Shown: piece by piece, positions 8,516 to 16,718 of the stretch
How positions within the stretch are numbered: the first letter of the stretch is position 1
Layout of the letters: each line of letters begins with the position of its first letter
Origin: an uncultured Alphaproteobacteria bacterium
Lineage (GTDB): Bacteria > Pseudomonadota > Alphaproteobacteria > GCA-2731375
Assembly: GCA_951812805.1 (NCBI GenBank)
Contig: CATOSZ010000001.1
Span: 1,426,001-1,490,000 of the forward strand
DNA: 64,000 nucleotides
Direction: 5' to 3'
Notes under the pieces: model-generated
Seen by the model: the letters and a program-made list of their open reading frames with translations, nothing else
What the model was told of the DNA's origin: nothing
The model's database searches: none
Program-made: the position numbers and the translations under genes

Positions 8516-8695
8516 ATGAATGACGAGGAACCGGCCGACCTGCTGGCGACGGCGCCGAAGGTGATCAACCTGGGGCTGTCGGGCTTCGCGGCGGAGCTTG
8601 CAGCGCGCGGCGCCGAGGTGCGGCATGTCGAGTGGAGCCCGCCTGCGGGCGGGGATCCGGATCTCGCCCGGCTGCTGGCGAAGCTCGGCCCATGA
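8516..8695 (+). CDS. 59-residue FdrA tail-module-like small protein
   Basis: A short gene with ATG at 8516 whose stop overlaps the next start (ATGA, 8692-8695), so it is translationally coupled to the DUF1116 gene. The protein contains VINLGLSGFAAELAARGAEV followed by RHVEWSPPAGGDPDLARLL. From memory, this block resembles the very C-terminus of long FdrA proteins (a V(V/I)N(V/L)GL...F...V.HV.W.PPAGGD pattern), whereas the FdrA encoded at 9951 is shorter and lacks it. It is therefore probably a detached FdrA module or a small subunit of the same enzyme. Length and coupling support a real gene even though it is small. Confidence 0.72.
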   Translation: MNDEEPADLLATAPKVINLGLSGFAAELAARGAEVRHVEWSPPAGGDPDLARLLAKLGP

Positions 8696-9954
8696 ACGAC
8701 GTAGTCGAGGCCGTCGAGGGGGCCAATGCCGAGGCGCTCGCCCGCATGCTGGCGGGCGACCCGGTGCTGGTCGACGTCGTCGGCGCGGGCGAGGCGATCC
8801 CCGCGCTCGGCGAAAAGGTGATCGGGCACGCAGGCCCCCCGGTCGCCTGGCGCGAGATGTGCGGGCCGATGCGCGGTGCCGTCGCCGGCATCGCCGTCTT
8901 CGAAGGCTGGGCCCGCGACCTGGCCGACGCGGAACAGCGGGCGGCGGCCGGCGATTTCACCTTCCGCCCGAACCACGACTTCGACGCCGTCGGCCCGATG
9001 ACCGGCATGACGACGCGGAGCCAGCCGCTGCTGGTCGTCGAGAACCGGGCCTTCGGCAACCGGGCCTATTGCACGATCAACGAGGGGCTCGGCAAGGTCA
9101 TGCGCTTCGGCGGCAACGATGGCGAGGTGCTGGCCCGCCTCGCCTGGCTGCGGACCCGTCTGGGCCCGGCGCTTGGCGCCGCGCTCCGGGACCAGGGCGG
9201 CATTCCGCTGAAGGGGCTGGTGGCCCGCGGCCTCACCATGGGCGACGAGATGCACCAACGCAACGTCGGCTGCACCGGCCTGCTGCTGCGCGCCCTGGCG
9301 CCGGCCCTGGCGCGGACCTGCCCGGACCGCGAGGCGCTGGCGGAAATCCTGGCCTTCATCGCCGGCAACGACCAGTTCTTCCTCAACGTCGCCATGGTGA
9401 TGGGCAAGGCGATCATGGATCCGGTGCGCAACATCGACGGCGCCAGCGTCGTCACCGCCATGTGCCGCAACGGCACGGACTTCGCGATCCGGGTTTCCGG
9501 CACCGGCGACGATTGGTTCACCGCCCCCGTCGAGATGCCGGAAGGGCTGTATTTCCCGGGCTTCACCGCCGCCGACGCCAACCCCGACATGGGCGATTCG
9601 ACCATCGTCGAGACCGTCGGCCTCGGCGGCTTCGCCATGGCGGCGGCCCCCGCCGTTGCCGGTTTCGTCGGCGCCGGCAGCGCCTCGGAAGCCGCCCTCA
9701 CCACCCGGGCGATGAGCGAGATCACCGTCGGCCACAATCCGGAATGGACCATTCCGGCGCTCGACTATCTGGGCGTGCCGAGCGGCATCGACATCCGCCG
9801 GGTCCTGGAAACCGGGCTGGCGCCGACCATCAACACCGGCATCGCCCACCGCGAGCCCGGCATCGGCCAGGTCGGCGCCGGCGTGGTGCGCGCGCCCATG
9901 GCCTGTTTCGCCGACGCCGCGCGCGCGTTGGGCCACCGCCTGGGGGTGTCATGA
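8692..9954 (+). CDS. DUF1116 (YlbE-type) protein, candidate oxamate carbamoyltransferase subunit
   Basis: 420 residues, DUF1116 family (E. coli YlbE/AllG). With FdrA and YlbF this family has been linked to oxamate carbamoyltransferase, the last step of anaerobic allantoin breakdown, which yields carbamoyl phosphate and oxamate. The text contains recognisable blocks such as NRAFGNRAYCTINEGLGKV, a GDEMHQRN segment and the C-terminal TINTGIAHREPGIGQVGAG. It starts at 8692 overlapping the small upstream gene by four bases and ends overlapping fdrA by four bases. No carbamate kinase or ureidoglycolate gene is seen nearby, so the physiological substrate here is an inference. Confidence 0.82.
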   Translation: MNDVVEAVEGANAEALARMLAGDPVLVDVVGAGEAIPALGEKVIGHAGPPVAWREMCGPMRGAVAGIAVFEGWARDLADAEQRAAAGDFTFRPNHDFDAVGPMTGMTTRSQPLLVVENRAFGNRAYCTINEGLGKVMRFGGNDGEVLARLAWLRTRLGPALGAALRDQGGIPLKGLVARGLTMGDEMHQRNVGCTGLLLRALAPALARTCPDREALAEILAFIAGNDQFFLNVAMVMGKAIMDPVRNIDGASVVTAMCRNGTDFAIRVSGTGDDWFTAPVEMPEGLYFPGFTAADANPDMGDSTIVETVGLGGFAMAAAPAVAGFVGAGSASEAALTTRAMSEITVGHNPEWTIPALDYLGVPSGIDIRRVLETGLAPTINTGIAHREPGIGQVGAGVVRAPMACFADAARALGHRLGVS

Positions 9955-11378
9955 GCGTCACCGAGAACCGGGTTCGCCCGGGCGTCTTCATCGATTCCGT
10001 CGCCCTGATGCGGATCAGCCGCGACATCGCGGCCCTGCCGGGCATCGAAGACGCCGCCCTGATGATGGGAACGCCCGCCAACCTCGAGATATTGGCCGAC
10101 GCCGGCTTGCTGGCCGAGGCCGGCGCGGCGGCGCTCGGCGGGGATCTGATCCTCGCGGTCCGCGCCCGGGACCGGGCGGCGGCCGAGGCGGCCCTGGCGG
10201 CGGCGGCGGAGTGTCTGGCGGCGCCGGGCGGAAGTTCCGTCGGTGACGCGGGCGCGGGCTGGCAACCGCGCACCCTGCGCGGCGCGGTCGACACCCTGCC
10301 CGGGGCCAACCTGGCCCTGATCTCGGTACCGGGCGACTTCGCCGCGGCCGAAGCCTGGAAGGCGCTCCGTCTCGGGCTGCATGTGATGATCTTTTCGGAC
10401 AACGTCGCGATCGAGGACGAACGGGCGCTGAAGCAGGCCGGGCGCGAACGCGGCCGGCTGGTGATGGGCCCGGATTGCGGCACGGCGATCATCGCCGGAA
10501 CGCCACTCGCCTTCGCCAACGAGGTGCCGCGCGGCGATGTCGGCATCATCGGCGCTTCGGGCACCGGTATCCAGGAGGTCAGCTGCCTCGTCGCACGGGC
10601 CGGCGGCGGCGTCTCCCACGCCATCGGGGTCGGCGGGCGCGATTTCTCGAGCGAGATCGGCGGCATCGCCACCCATATGGCGATCGACGCCCTGGACAAC
10701 GACCCCGCGACCCGGGAAATCGTCTTGATCTCCAAGCCGCCGGCGGCGGAGTTGCTTCCAGCGCTGGTCGCGCGCATCGCCGCCAGCGAAAAGCGCTTCA
10801 CCCTCTGCCTGCTCGACGCGGCGCCTATCGCCCTGCCGGAAAACGCTCGCCAGGTCGCGACCCTCGCCGAGGCGGCGGGCCGGCCGCCGGCCTTCGATGC
10901 GGCGGCGCAGGCGCCAAAGCCCGGCCCGGGGCGCCGGGGGGCGCGGGGGCTGTTTTGCGGCGGCACGCTCGCCGGCGAGGCCGGCATCCTGTTTCGCCGC
11001 GCCGGGCGCGACGACGCGATGATCGATCTCGGCGCCGACGAGCGCACCCGGGGCCGGCCACACCCGATGATCGATCCCGCACCGCGCGACGAATTGCTCG
11101 CCGGGGCGCTGGCCGACGGGGATCTGGCCGTCGTGTTGTTGGACTTGATCCTCGGCCATGGCGCCCACGGCGATCCCGCGGGCGGTATCGCGGCAGCACT
11201 GGCCGCGGCCAGTGCGGACCGGCCGCATGTCGTCGCCTCGGTAACCGGGACGGACCGGGATCCGCAAAGCCATGCCGCGACCACGGCCCGCTTGGCGGCG
11301 GCGGGCGTTCTGCTCGCCCCTTCCAACGCCCAGGCGGCCGAATTGGCGCTCGCCTGCCTCGCCGCCGGTGATGACTGA
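9951..11378 (+). CDS. fdrA: FdrA-family protein (acyl-CoA synthetase-like), short form
   Basis: 475 residues. The N-terminal domain (MRISRDIAALPGIEDAALMMGTPANLEIL region, about 20-45) and the succinyl-CoA-synthetase-like domain (about 185-270, including GIIGASGTGIQEVSCL and GVGGRDFSSEIGG) are typical of FdrA. Long relatives carry an extra C-terminal module that is missing here and seems to be encoded by the 59-residue gene at 8516. ATG at 9951 overlaps the DUF1116 stop; the 3' end overlaps the YlbF-type gene by eight bases. The tight coupling of all four genes implies a complex with fixed stoichiometry. Confidence 0.82.
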   Translation: MSVTENRVRPGVFIDSVALMRISRDIAALPGIEDAALMMGTPANLEILADAGLLAEAGAAALGGDLILAVRARDRAAAEAALAAAAECLAAPGGSSVGDAGAGWQPRTLRGAVDTLPGANLALISVPGDFAAAEAWKALRLGLHVMIFSDNVAIEDERALKQAGRERGRLVMGPDCGTAIIAGTPLAFANEVPRGDVGIIGASGTGIQEVSCLVARAGGGVSHAIGVGGRDFSSEIGGIATHMAIDALDNDPATREIVLISKPPAAELLPALVARIAASEKRFTLCLLDAAPIALPENARQVATLAEAAGRPPAFDAAAQAPKPGPGRRGARGLFCGGTLAGEAGILFRRAGRDDAMIDLGADERTRGRPHPMIDPAPRDELLAGALADGDLAVVLLDLILGHGAHGDPAGGIAAALAAASADRPHVVASVTGTDRDPQSHAATTARLAAAGVLLAPSNAQAAELALACLAAGDD

Positions 11379-12204
11379 GGTCGCCGCGGCCGTCGCGCTG
11401 CGGGCGACGCGGATCGGCGGGCTCGCCTTCGACCATCTCGGCGCCGGGCTCGCGGGACGGGTGCTCGCCCTCTTCCAACAGAGCTTCTACGTCGAGACCC
11501 CACGCGGGCTTGCCTGCATCGGCCACCGGGGCATGCCGGCCGGACCGTTGAACGTCACCACCTCGGCGCCGCCGACGACGGACTGGCGGGCCAGCGGCCT
11601 CCGCCTCGGCGCCCGGGTCGCACGCGTCGACATGCGCCTGCGCATCGCGCCCGACCTCACCGTCGACCTCGAGGGTGCCGGGATCTGGCAACCGCCTGCC
11701 CCACCCCCAGCGGGCACCGGCGCCGCCGAGACGCTGGCCGCCTATCGCCATCGGCTGGCGCCGGATCCGCGGATGGGACGTGACCTATCGGCCTGGCTCG
11801 CCGTCGCCGCCCGGGGCGAGGCCGGTTCGGCCGACCGGGTCGCGGCCGCGCTGGTCGGCCGGGGGCCCGGGCTGACGCCGGCTGGCGACGACGTCCTCGC
11901 CGGGGCCCTGGTCGCGCTCTACACGCTCAGGCGGCGCGACCTGGCGGGCCGCCTCTGGCCGCCGGTGCGACGACGATCTCTCCGGGCGGGCAATCCGATC
12001 TCGACCGCCCATCTGGCGGCGGCGGCGCGCGGCCAGGCCGCGGCGGCGATCCACCTGGCCATAGCGCGGATCATTGCCGGCGAGGTTCACGATCTGGAAA
12101 CGGTGGCGGCCGGCATCGAGGCGATCGGCCACAGCTCAGGGCGCGACGCCATGGCCGGCGTGTTGGCGGTGCTCTCTCAGATTTCGACGAAGTCCGAGCA
12201 ATAG
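11371..12204 (+). CDS. DUF2877 (YlbF-type) protein, candidate oxamate carbamoyltransferase subunit
   Basis: 277 residues, DUF2877. The diagnostic segment GRGPGLTPAGDDVLAG lies near residue 165; it is followed by the NPISTAHLAAAARGQAAAAI stretch also seen in relatives. The start at 11371 lies eight bases inside fdrA. This completes a YlbE-FdrA-YlbF set, in the order small protein, DUF1116, FdrA, DUF2877. The 3' end overlaps the convergent MBL hydrolase gene by 28 bases, leaving no room for a conventional terminator between them. Confidence 0.8.
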   Translation: MTEVAAAVALRATRIGGLAFDHLGAGLAGRVLALFQQSFYVETPRGLACIGHRGMPAGPLNVTTSAPPTTDWRASGLRLGARVARVDMRLRIAPDLTVDLEGAGIWQPPAPPPAGTGAAETLAAYRHRLAPDPRMGRDLSAWLAVAARGEAGSADRVAAALVGRGPGLTPAGDDVLAGALVALYTLRRRDLAGRLWPPVRRRSLRAGNPISTAHLAAAARGQAAAAIHLAIARIIAGEVHDLETVAAGIEAIGHSSGRDAMAGVLAVLSQISTKSEQ

Positions 12205-12821
12205 GGGTTGCTCTGACGTTCGTTACCGAAGGTCGACAGCGGCCCGTGGCCCGGCACGAAGGTGGTGTCGTCGCCGAGCGGCCAGAGTTCGGAGCGGATC
12301 GCGCGAATGAGCTGCTCGTGATTGCCGCGCGGCAGGTCCGAGCGGCCGACCGAGCCCTTGAACAGAACGTCGCCGACGAAGGCGACGCCGGCGTCGCCCT
12401 GATGGAAGACGATGTGGCCGGGCGTATGTCCCGGGCAGTGGCGGACGCCGAAGTGCAATTCGCCGACGGTGACCTCGTCGCCGCCCTCGAGCCAGCGGTC
12501 GGGGAGGAAATCACGCACCTGGGAAAAGCCGTATTTGGCGCCCTGTTTCTCCAGGCTCTGGATCAGGAAGGTATCGTCCGGGTGCGGGCCTTCGATCGGT
12601 ACGCCGTAGGTCTCCGCCATCACGGCGACGGCGCCGGCGTGATCGACGTGACCATGGGTGACCAGGATCTTTTCGATCTCGACCCCATTCTCGCGCACCG
12701 CCGCCTCCAAGTGCTCGCCGTCGCCGCCGGGATCGACCAGGGCGCCCCGCATCGTCGTCTCGCACCAGAGCAGCGAGCAGTTCTGTCGAAACGGCGTCAC
12801 CGGGATCACCATCGCCTTCAT
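12177..12821 (-). CDS. MBL-fold metallo-hydrolase (glyoxalase II-like, YcbL type)
   Basis: 214 residues. Start at 12821 follows GGAGG. The metal-binding motif THGHVDH gives H56, H58, D60 and H61; further ligands are the His in CPGHTPGH (~134), the Asp in FVGDVLF (~153) and the His in VPGHGPLS (~194). This is the compact glyoxalase II-like/YcbL group: it hydrolyses thioesters such as S-lactoylglutathione or related substrates, but lacks the C-terminal substrate domain of full glyoxalase II. Divergent from the Lrp-type regulator at 12955; convergent and overlapping with the DUF2877 gene. Confidence 0.87.
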   Translation of the reverse strand: MKAMVIPVTPFRQNCSLLWCETTMRGALVDPGGDGEHLEAAVRENGVEIEKILVTHGHVDHAGAVAVMAETYGVPIEGPHPDDTFLIQSLEKQGAKYGFSQVRDFLPDRWLEGGDEVTVGELHFGVRHCPGHTPGHIVFHQGDAGVAFVGDVLFKGSVGRSDLPRGNHEQLIRAIRSELWPLGDDTTFVPGHGPLSTFGNERQSNPYCSDFVEI

Positions 12822-12954
12822 TTTCCGACCTCCGATTGAGCGTATGGGCCGCGGCGGTGATACCCCACGGCGTGGCGTTTGACCAGGATCAGTCCTTGCA
12901 CCCGGGGCCGTGAGTAATATTATTGCGCCGGTGCGGCGATGGAGGGCCGGGAAC

Positions 12955-13449
12955 ATGCAGCGGGTGAAGCTGGACGACATCGACCTTCGCATCCTGGCGG
13001 AACTTCGGGACGACGGGCGGATTACCAACGTCGAACTCTCGCGCCGGGTCGGCATCTCGGCACCGCCCTGCCTGCGCCGGGTTCGCGCGCTGGAACAGGC
13101 CGGCTATATCCGCGGCTATCACGCCGACCTGGCCGCCGATCAGCTGGGTTACGGCCTCTCCGTCTTCGCCCTGGTCGGCCTGCACAGCCAGGCGGAGGCC
13201 GATCTCGAGGCGTTCGAGGCCCGGGTCGGCGAATGGCCGCTGGTGCGCGAGTGTCACATGCTGACGGGCGAGGCCGACTTCATCTTGAAGATCATCGCGC
13301 CCGACTGGGACGTCTGGCAGCAGTTCCTGAGCAGCGAATTGACGCCCGCGCCCAACGTCGCCAGCGTGAAGACCGCGCCGGTGCTGCGCCGTTCCAAGGC
13401 CGCGCCGGGCGTCCCGCTCGACGCCGCCCGACCGCCGGGACGGGACTAG
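12955..13449 (+). CDS. Lrp/AsnC family transcriptional regulator
   Basis: 164 residues. The N-terminal winged helix-turn-helix starts at LDDIDLRILAELRDDGRI and continues through VELSRRVGISAPPCLRRVRALE (about residues 5-60). The C-terminal RAM/AsnC effector domain covers ~70-150. The start at 12955 matches the usual family N-terminus. Such proteins sense amino acids or related ligands as octamers. The divergent MBL gene and the downstream epimerase, 14 bases away, are candidate targets, but no clear operator was identified in the 133 bases between the divergent starts. Confidence 0.88.
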   Translation: MQRVKLDDIDLRILAELRDDGRITNVELSRRVGISAPPCLRRVRALEQAGYIRGYHADLAADQLGYGLSVFALVGLHSQAEADLEAFEARVGEWPLVRECHMLTGEADFILKIIAPDWDVWQQFLSSELTPAPNVASVKTAPVLRRSKAAPGVPLDAARPPGRD

Positions 13450-13463
13450 GGACGAGGGACCAA

Positions 13464-14489
13464 GTGTCGGTGCCGCAGCACTGCGGGTCTCCGCTGGCGG
13501 TGGTGACCGGGGGCTGCGGCTTCGTCGGCAAGCCGCTGGTCGCCCTGCTTCTGGAACAGGGGTACCGGGTCCGGGTCCTCGACCCGGCAGCCTCGCCCCT
13601 GCTGCCGGCCGCGGCGGAATTCATCCAGGGCTCCATACTCGAGCGCGAACCGCTCGGCGAAACACTTCGCGACGCCGAGTTGCTGTTCCACCTGGCGGCC
13701 AATCCGAACCTCTGGGACCGGGACAAGTCGAGCTTCGAGCGGTTGCATCTCGACGGCACCCGCGCGGTGTTGGAGGCCGCGGCGCGGGCCGATGTCCGGC
13801 GCATTGTCCATGTCTCGACCGAATCGATCCTCGTCGGCATCGAGCCGCCACCCGGCCCCATCGACGAGACCCGCCGGCTGACCCCGGACCAGGTGCCCGG
13901 CCCCTATTGCAAGTCGAAGCTCCGCGCGGAGCAGGCCGCGCTTGCGGCGGCGGCGGACGGCCTGCCCGTCGTGATCGCCAACCCGACCATGCCGATCGGC
14001 GCCGGCGACGAGAACCTCACGCCGCCGAGCCGCCTGCTGCTGGATTTTTTGAACGGGCGTCATCCCGCCTTCATGGACTTCACCCTGAATCTGGTCGATG
14101 TCGCCAGCCTGGCCCACGGGCTGTGGCTGACGGCGACCCGCGGGCGCCTGGGCGAACGCTATATCCTGGGCGGCGAGAACCTGCGCCTGGCCGACCTGCT
14201 GGTCCGCCTGGAGGCGATCAGCGGCCGCACCATGCCACGCCGCCGAGTCCCGCCGATCCTCGCACTGGCCTTTGCCGGCCTGTCGGAAGCCGTGGCCGAC
14301 CACATCACCCACCGCCCGCCCGCCGCCCCCTTGAGCGGCGTGCGCATCGCCCGCGCGCAACGTCCGTTCGCCATCGACAAGGCGGTGCGCGAACTCGGCT
14401 ACCGCCCCGCCCCGACCGACCAGGCCCTCGAAGCCGCCCTCCAATGGTTCCGCGAGCAAGGCCTGCTGCACCACGACGACGCCCACTGA
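13464..14489 (+). CDS. NAD-dependent epimerase/dehydratase family protein
   Basis: 341 residues from a GTG start at 13464, 14 bases after the Lrp gene. Extended short-chain dehydrogenase: nucleotide-binding GGCGFVGKP close to the N-terminus, LLFHLAANPN at ~75, HVSTESI at ~115, and the catalytic Y-x-x-x-K as YCKSK near ~150. It resembles the HpnA/dihydroflavonol reductase-like group; hopanoid-linked HpnA is one possibility, but no other hopanoid genes are present. It is followed by a REP-like palindrome at 14526-14607. Substrate unknown. Confidence 0.82.
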   Translation: MSVPQHCGSPLAVVTGGCGFVGKPLVALLLEQGYRVRVLDPAASPLLPAAAEFIQGSILEREPLGETLRDAELLFHLAANPNLWDRDKSSFERLHLDGTRAVLEAAARADVRRIVHVSTESILVGIEPPPGPIDETRRLTPDQVPGPYCKSKLRAEQAALAAAADGLPVVIANPTMPIGAGDENLTPPSRLLLDFLNGRHPAFMDFTLNLVDVASLAHGLWLTATRGRLGERYILGGENLRLADLLVRLEAISGRTMPRRRVPPILALAFAGLSEAVADHITHRPPAAPLSGVRIARAQRPFAIDKAVRELGYRPAPTDQALEAALQWFREQGLLHHDDAH

Positions 14490-14525
14490 CCAAATTACCG
14501 CGAATGCCACCGCCCAGCGGCGCTC

Positions 14526-14607
14526 CTCAAAAGGGGTCAGGTCTTGTTTTTTGCCTAATTGCGCATTAAATGATAAATGCAAAAAACAAGACCTGACCCC
14601 TTTTGAG
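14526..14607. repeat. REP-like palindrome, locus 1
   Basis: Perfect 29-bp inverted repeat, arms 14526-14554 and 14579-14607, around a 24-base AT-rich spacer. Each arm contains GGGGTCAGGTCTTG followed by T6 and GC. A partial direct copy of the outer part (GACCCCTTTTGAGCCGATG) follows immediately. The same arm motif recurs at 54351, 56904, 56940 and 57660, always between genes. It could form a hairpin and slow transcription past 14489, but recurrence in several contexts argues for a dispersed repeat rather than a gene-specific terminator. Confidence 0.88.
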
Positions 14608-14692
14608 CCGATGGACCCCTTTTGAGCCGATGAACCCGCGTCCCCATCGAAATGGTGAGGGGTGATCGGCGTGCGAGGGGGAGGCGGGCGGG

Positions 14693-15775
14693 TCAGCCGA
14701 TGTCCATCACCTGGACTTTCACCTGGCGGGTGTCGCCGTCGCGCCAGAGGGTCAGGGCTACCTGGTTGCCGATGCCGGCGGCCTCCAGCCCGGCGGCGAG
14801 ATCGGCGAGCGTGTGGACCGGGCGGCCGTCGACGGCGACGATGATGTCGCCGAGCGCGCCGCCGCGGCGGTCGACGCCGCGCAGGCCGGCTCCGGCCGCG
14901 CTGCCGCCGGGCAGCACGTCCATGATCACGACGCCCTCGACGCCCATGCGGGCGACCTGGGCCTCCGTGGCGACGGTGATGCCGAGGCCGGGCCGCGGCG
15001 CCTTGCCGTGGGCGATGATTTCCGGCACCACGCGATTGACGCTGTCCACTGGCACGGCGAAACCGATCCCGGCCGAACTGCCGGTCTCCGAGAGGATCGC
15101 CGTATTGACGCCGATCAGGCGGCCGGCACTGTCGAGCAGCGGCCCGCCCGAATTGCCCGGATTGATCGCCGCGTCGGTCTGGATGACGTTGACGATCTCG
15201 CGCCCCGTATCCGTCGGCAGGTTGCGGCCGACGGCGCTGACGATCCCGGTGGTGAGCGTGCGCGAAAGTCCGAAAGGATTGCCGATCGCCAGCACCGCCT
15301 GGCCGACCTGCAGGTCGTCCGAGGTGCCGACCGGGATCGGGCGCAGGCCGCGCGGCAACTGCTTCAGTTTCAGGACCGCGAGGTCGTAGTCCGGCGCCGC
15401 GCCCACCACCTTGGCGGCGATCGCCTCGCCGGTGTCGAGCCGGACGGCGACCCGCGCCGCGTCGCGGACGACGTGGTGGTTGGTTACGACATGGCCGGCG
15501 ACGTCCCAGATGAAGCCGGAACCGGTGCCGCCGCGCTCCGCGCCGGCCAGCACGGCGGCCCGACCGGTCTCCGTGTAGATATAGGCGACGGACGGAGCGA
15601 GGCGCTCGAAGATCTCGACGTTCTGTCGCTCGAAATCGGCCAGCGAGCCGCGTGCCGTCACCGCGCGCGGCTGGTCCAATGTCAACAAGAGGTCACGGAA
15701 CAGCCGCTCGCCGACGACGATGGCGACCAGGGCCACGACCGCCAGCAACACCCAATGCCCCATCGGTCGTCTCAT
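14693..15775 (-). CDS. HtrA/DegP-like serine protease with PDZ domain
   Basis: 360 residues. An N-terminal hydrophobic segment (about 7-22) makes a membrane anchor, so the protease probably faces the periplasm. The trypsin-like domain has the full triad: H101 (VVTNHHVV), D131 (DYDLAVL) and S209 (NPGNSGGP). One PDZ domain occupies about 265-355. This is the short, membrane-anchored DegS/HtrA2-like layout rather than two-PDZ DegP. It follows the SDR on the same strand with ~65 bases between, and may be at the tail of that transcription unit. Likely role is envelope protein quality control; no sigma-E/anti-sigma gene is nearby. Confidence 0.9.
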   Translation of the reverse strand: MRRPMGHWVLLAVVALVAIVVGERLFRDLLLTLDQPRAVTARGSLADFERQNVEIFERLAPSVAYIYTETGRAAVLAGAERGGTGSGFIWDVAGHVVTNHHVVRDAARVAVRLDTGEAIAAKVVGAAPDYDLAVLKLKQLPRGLRPIPVGTSDDLQVGQAVLAIGNPFGLSRTLTTGIVSAVGRNLPTDTGREIVNVIQTDAAINPGNSGGPLLDSAGRLIGVNTAILSETGSSAGIGFAVPVDSVNRVVPEIIAHGKAPRPGLGITVATEAQVARMGVEGVVIMDVLPGGSAAGAGLRGVDRRGGALGDIIVAVDGRPVHTLADLAAGLEAAGIGNQVALTLWRDGDTRQVKVQVMDIG

Positions 15776-15841
15776 CGCGTCGCCTTCCTCCCCTGCGTCC
15801 GCCCCTCGGAATGCCCGTCGCCACCCGCGCGAGGGCTGGCG

Positions 15842-16633
15842 TCAGTAATAGACCCCGGGGGTCGAACCGCCGTCGATTGCGATGGCCTCGCCCGTGATCG
15901 CACCGGCCAGCGGTGAGGCGAGAAACAGCACCATCGGTGCGATATCCTGCGGCACCACCAGGCGACCGATCGGGAAGTCGGCGACGAAGCTGGCTTCCGC
16001 CGCGGCCAGGTCGACGCCGAGTTGCTTGGCGCGGGCCTCCAGGCGGGAGGGATAGCGATCGGTCTTGGTGAAGGGCGGATGTACGACGTTCACGGTGATA
16101 TTCTCCGCCGCCACGTCGAGTGCCAGGTGCTTGGCGAAATTGGTGAGGGCGGCGTTGCCGAGACCGCTGGTGAGCGAGCCCGCCGCCGCCCGCCGGGCCG
16201 CCCCGCCGCCGATCAGGACCATGCGACCGCCGCCCGCCCGGCGCATCCAGGGCAAGGCCTGCCGGCAACAACGCATGTAGGCGAGCGTCTTGCCGTTCAA
16301 ACGCTCCATCAGCTGCTCGTCGCTCAGGCTTTCGAAGGGGCCGCCGATGGCGGTCGAGGCGTTGTTGACCAGCACGTCGAGGCCACCGAAGACCGCCGCC
16401 GTCTCGTCCACGGCGCGCGCGCAGCCCTCGGCGGTGAAAAGGTCTGCGCGGATCGCATGGGCCCGCACACCGAGCGCTTCGAGGTCGCTGGCCGTCGCCG
16501 CGAGCGCCGCCTCGTCCCGCCCGACGATGGCGACGTTCGCCCCCTCCCGGGCGAAGGCGAGGGCGATTTCACGCCCGATGCCGCGATTGCCCCCGGTGAC
16601 GACGACGGATTTTCCCTCCAGCGCGAGATCCAT
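15842..16633 (-). CDS. SDR-fold protein lacking the canonical catalytic residues
   Basis: 263 residues. The Rossmann fold is intact: TGGNRGIG (13-20) for cofactor binding, LVNNAS (88-93) and the C-terminal GEAIAIDGGSTPG. The normal Tyr-x-x-x-Lys catalytic motif is absent: the aligned stretch reads SGLGNAAL, with Ser156 in place of Tyr and Asn160 in place of Lys, and the usual preceding Ser is in a glycine run (IGGG). It may be a non-catalytic or differently catalytic SDR. It lies 85 bases downstream of the ABC permease gene on the same strand and could belong to that operon. Confidence 0.85.
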   Translation of the reverse strand: MDLALEGKSVVVTGGNRGIGREIALAFAREGANVAIVGRDEAALAATASDLEALGVRAHAIRADLFTAEGCARAVDETAAVFGGLDVLVNNASTAIGGPFESLSDEQLMERLNGKTLAYMRCCRQALPWMRRAGGGRMVLIGGGAARRAAAGSLTSGLGNAALTNFAKHLALDVAAENITVNVVHPPFTKTDRYPSRLEARAKQLGVDLAAAEASFVADFPIGRLVVPQDIAPMVLFLASPLAGAITGEAIAIDGGSTPGVYY

Positions 16634-16718
16634 GGCGGTTGTCCTTCGGCTCCGGTCACAAACGAACGGCGGCGAGCCGAGGCCCGCCGCCGTAGTTTAC
16701 CCGATGCGGGATCGTCGG

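Noticed and set aside
8598..11378. 926-codon open frame covering the DUF1116 gene and fdrA
   Set aside because: The first ~450 codons are an Arg/Gly-rich shadow of the DUF1116 gene; the true FdrA start is the ATG at 9951 that overlaps the DUF1116 stop.
14526..14607. Reading the 29-bp palindrome as a terminator of the epimerase gene
   Set aside because: The same palindrome occurs at other loci in different contexts, so it is better explained as a dispersed repeat; a termination effect remains possible but is not specific.
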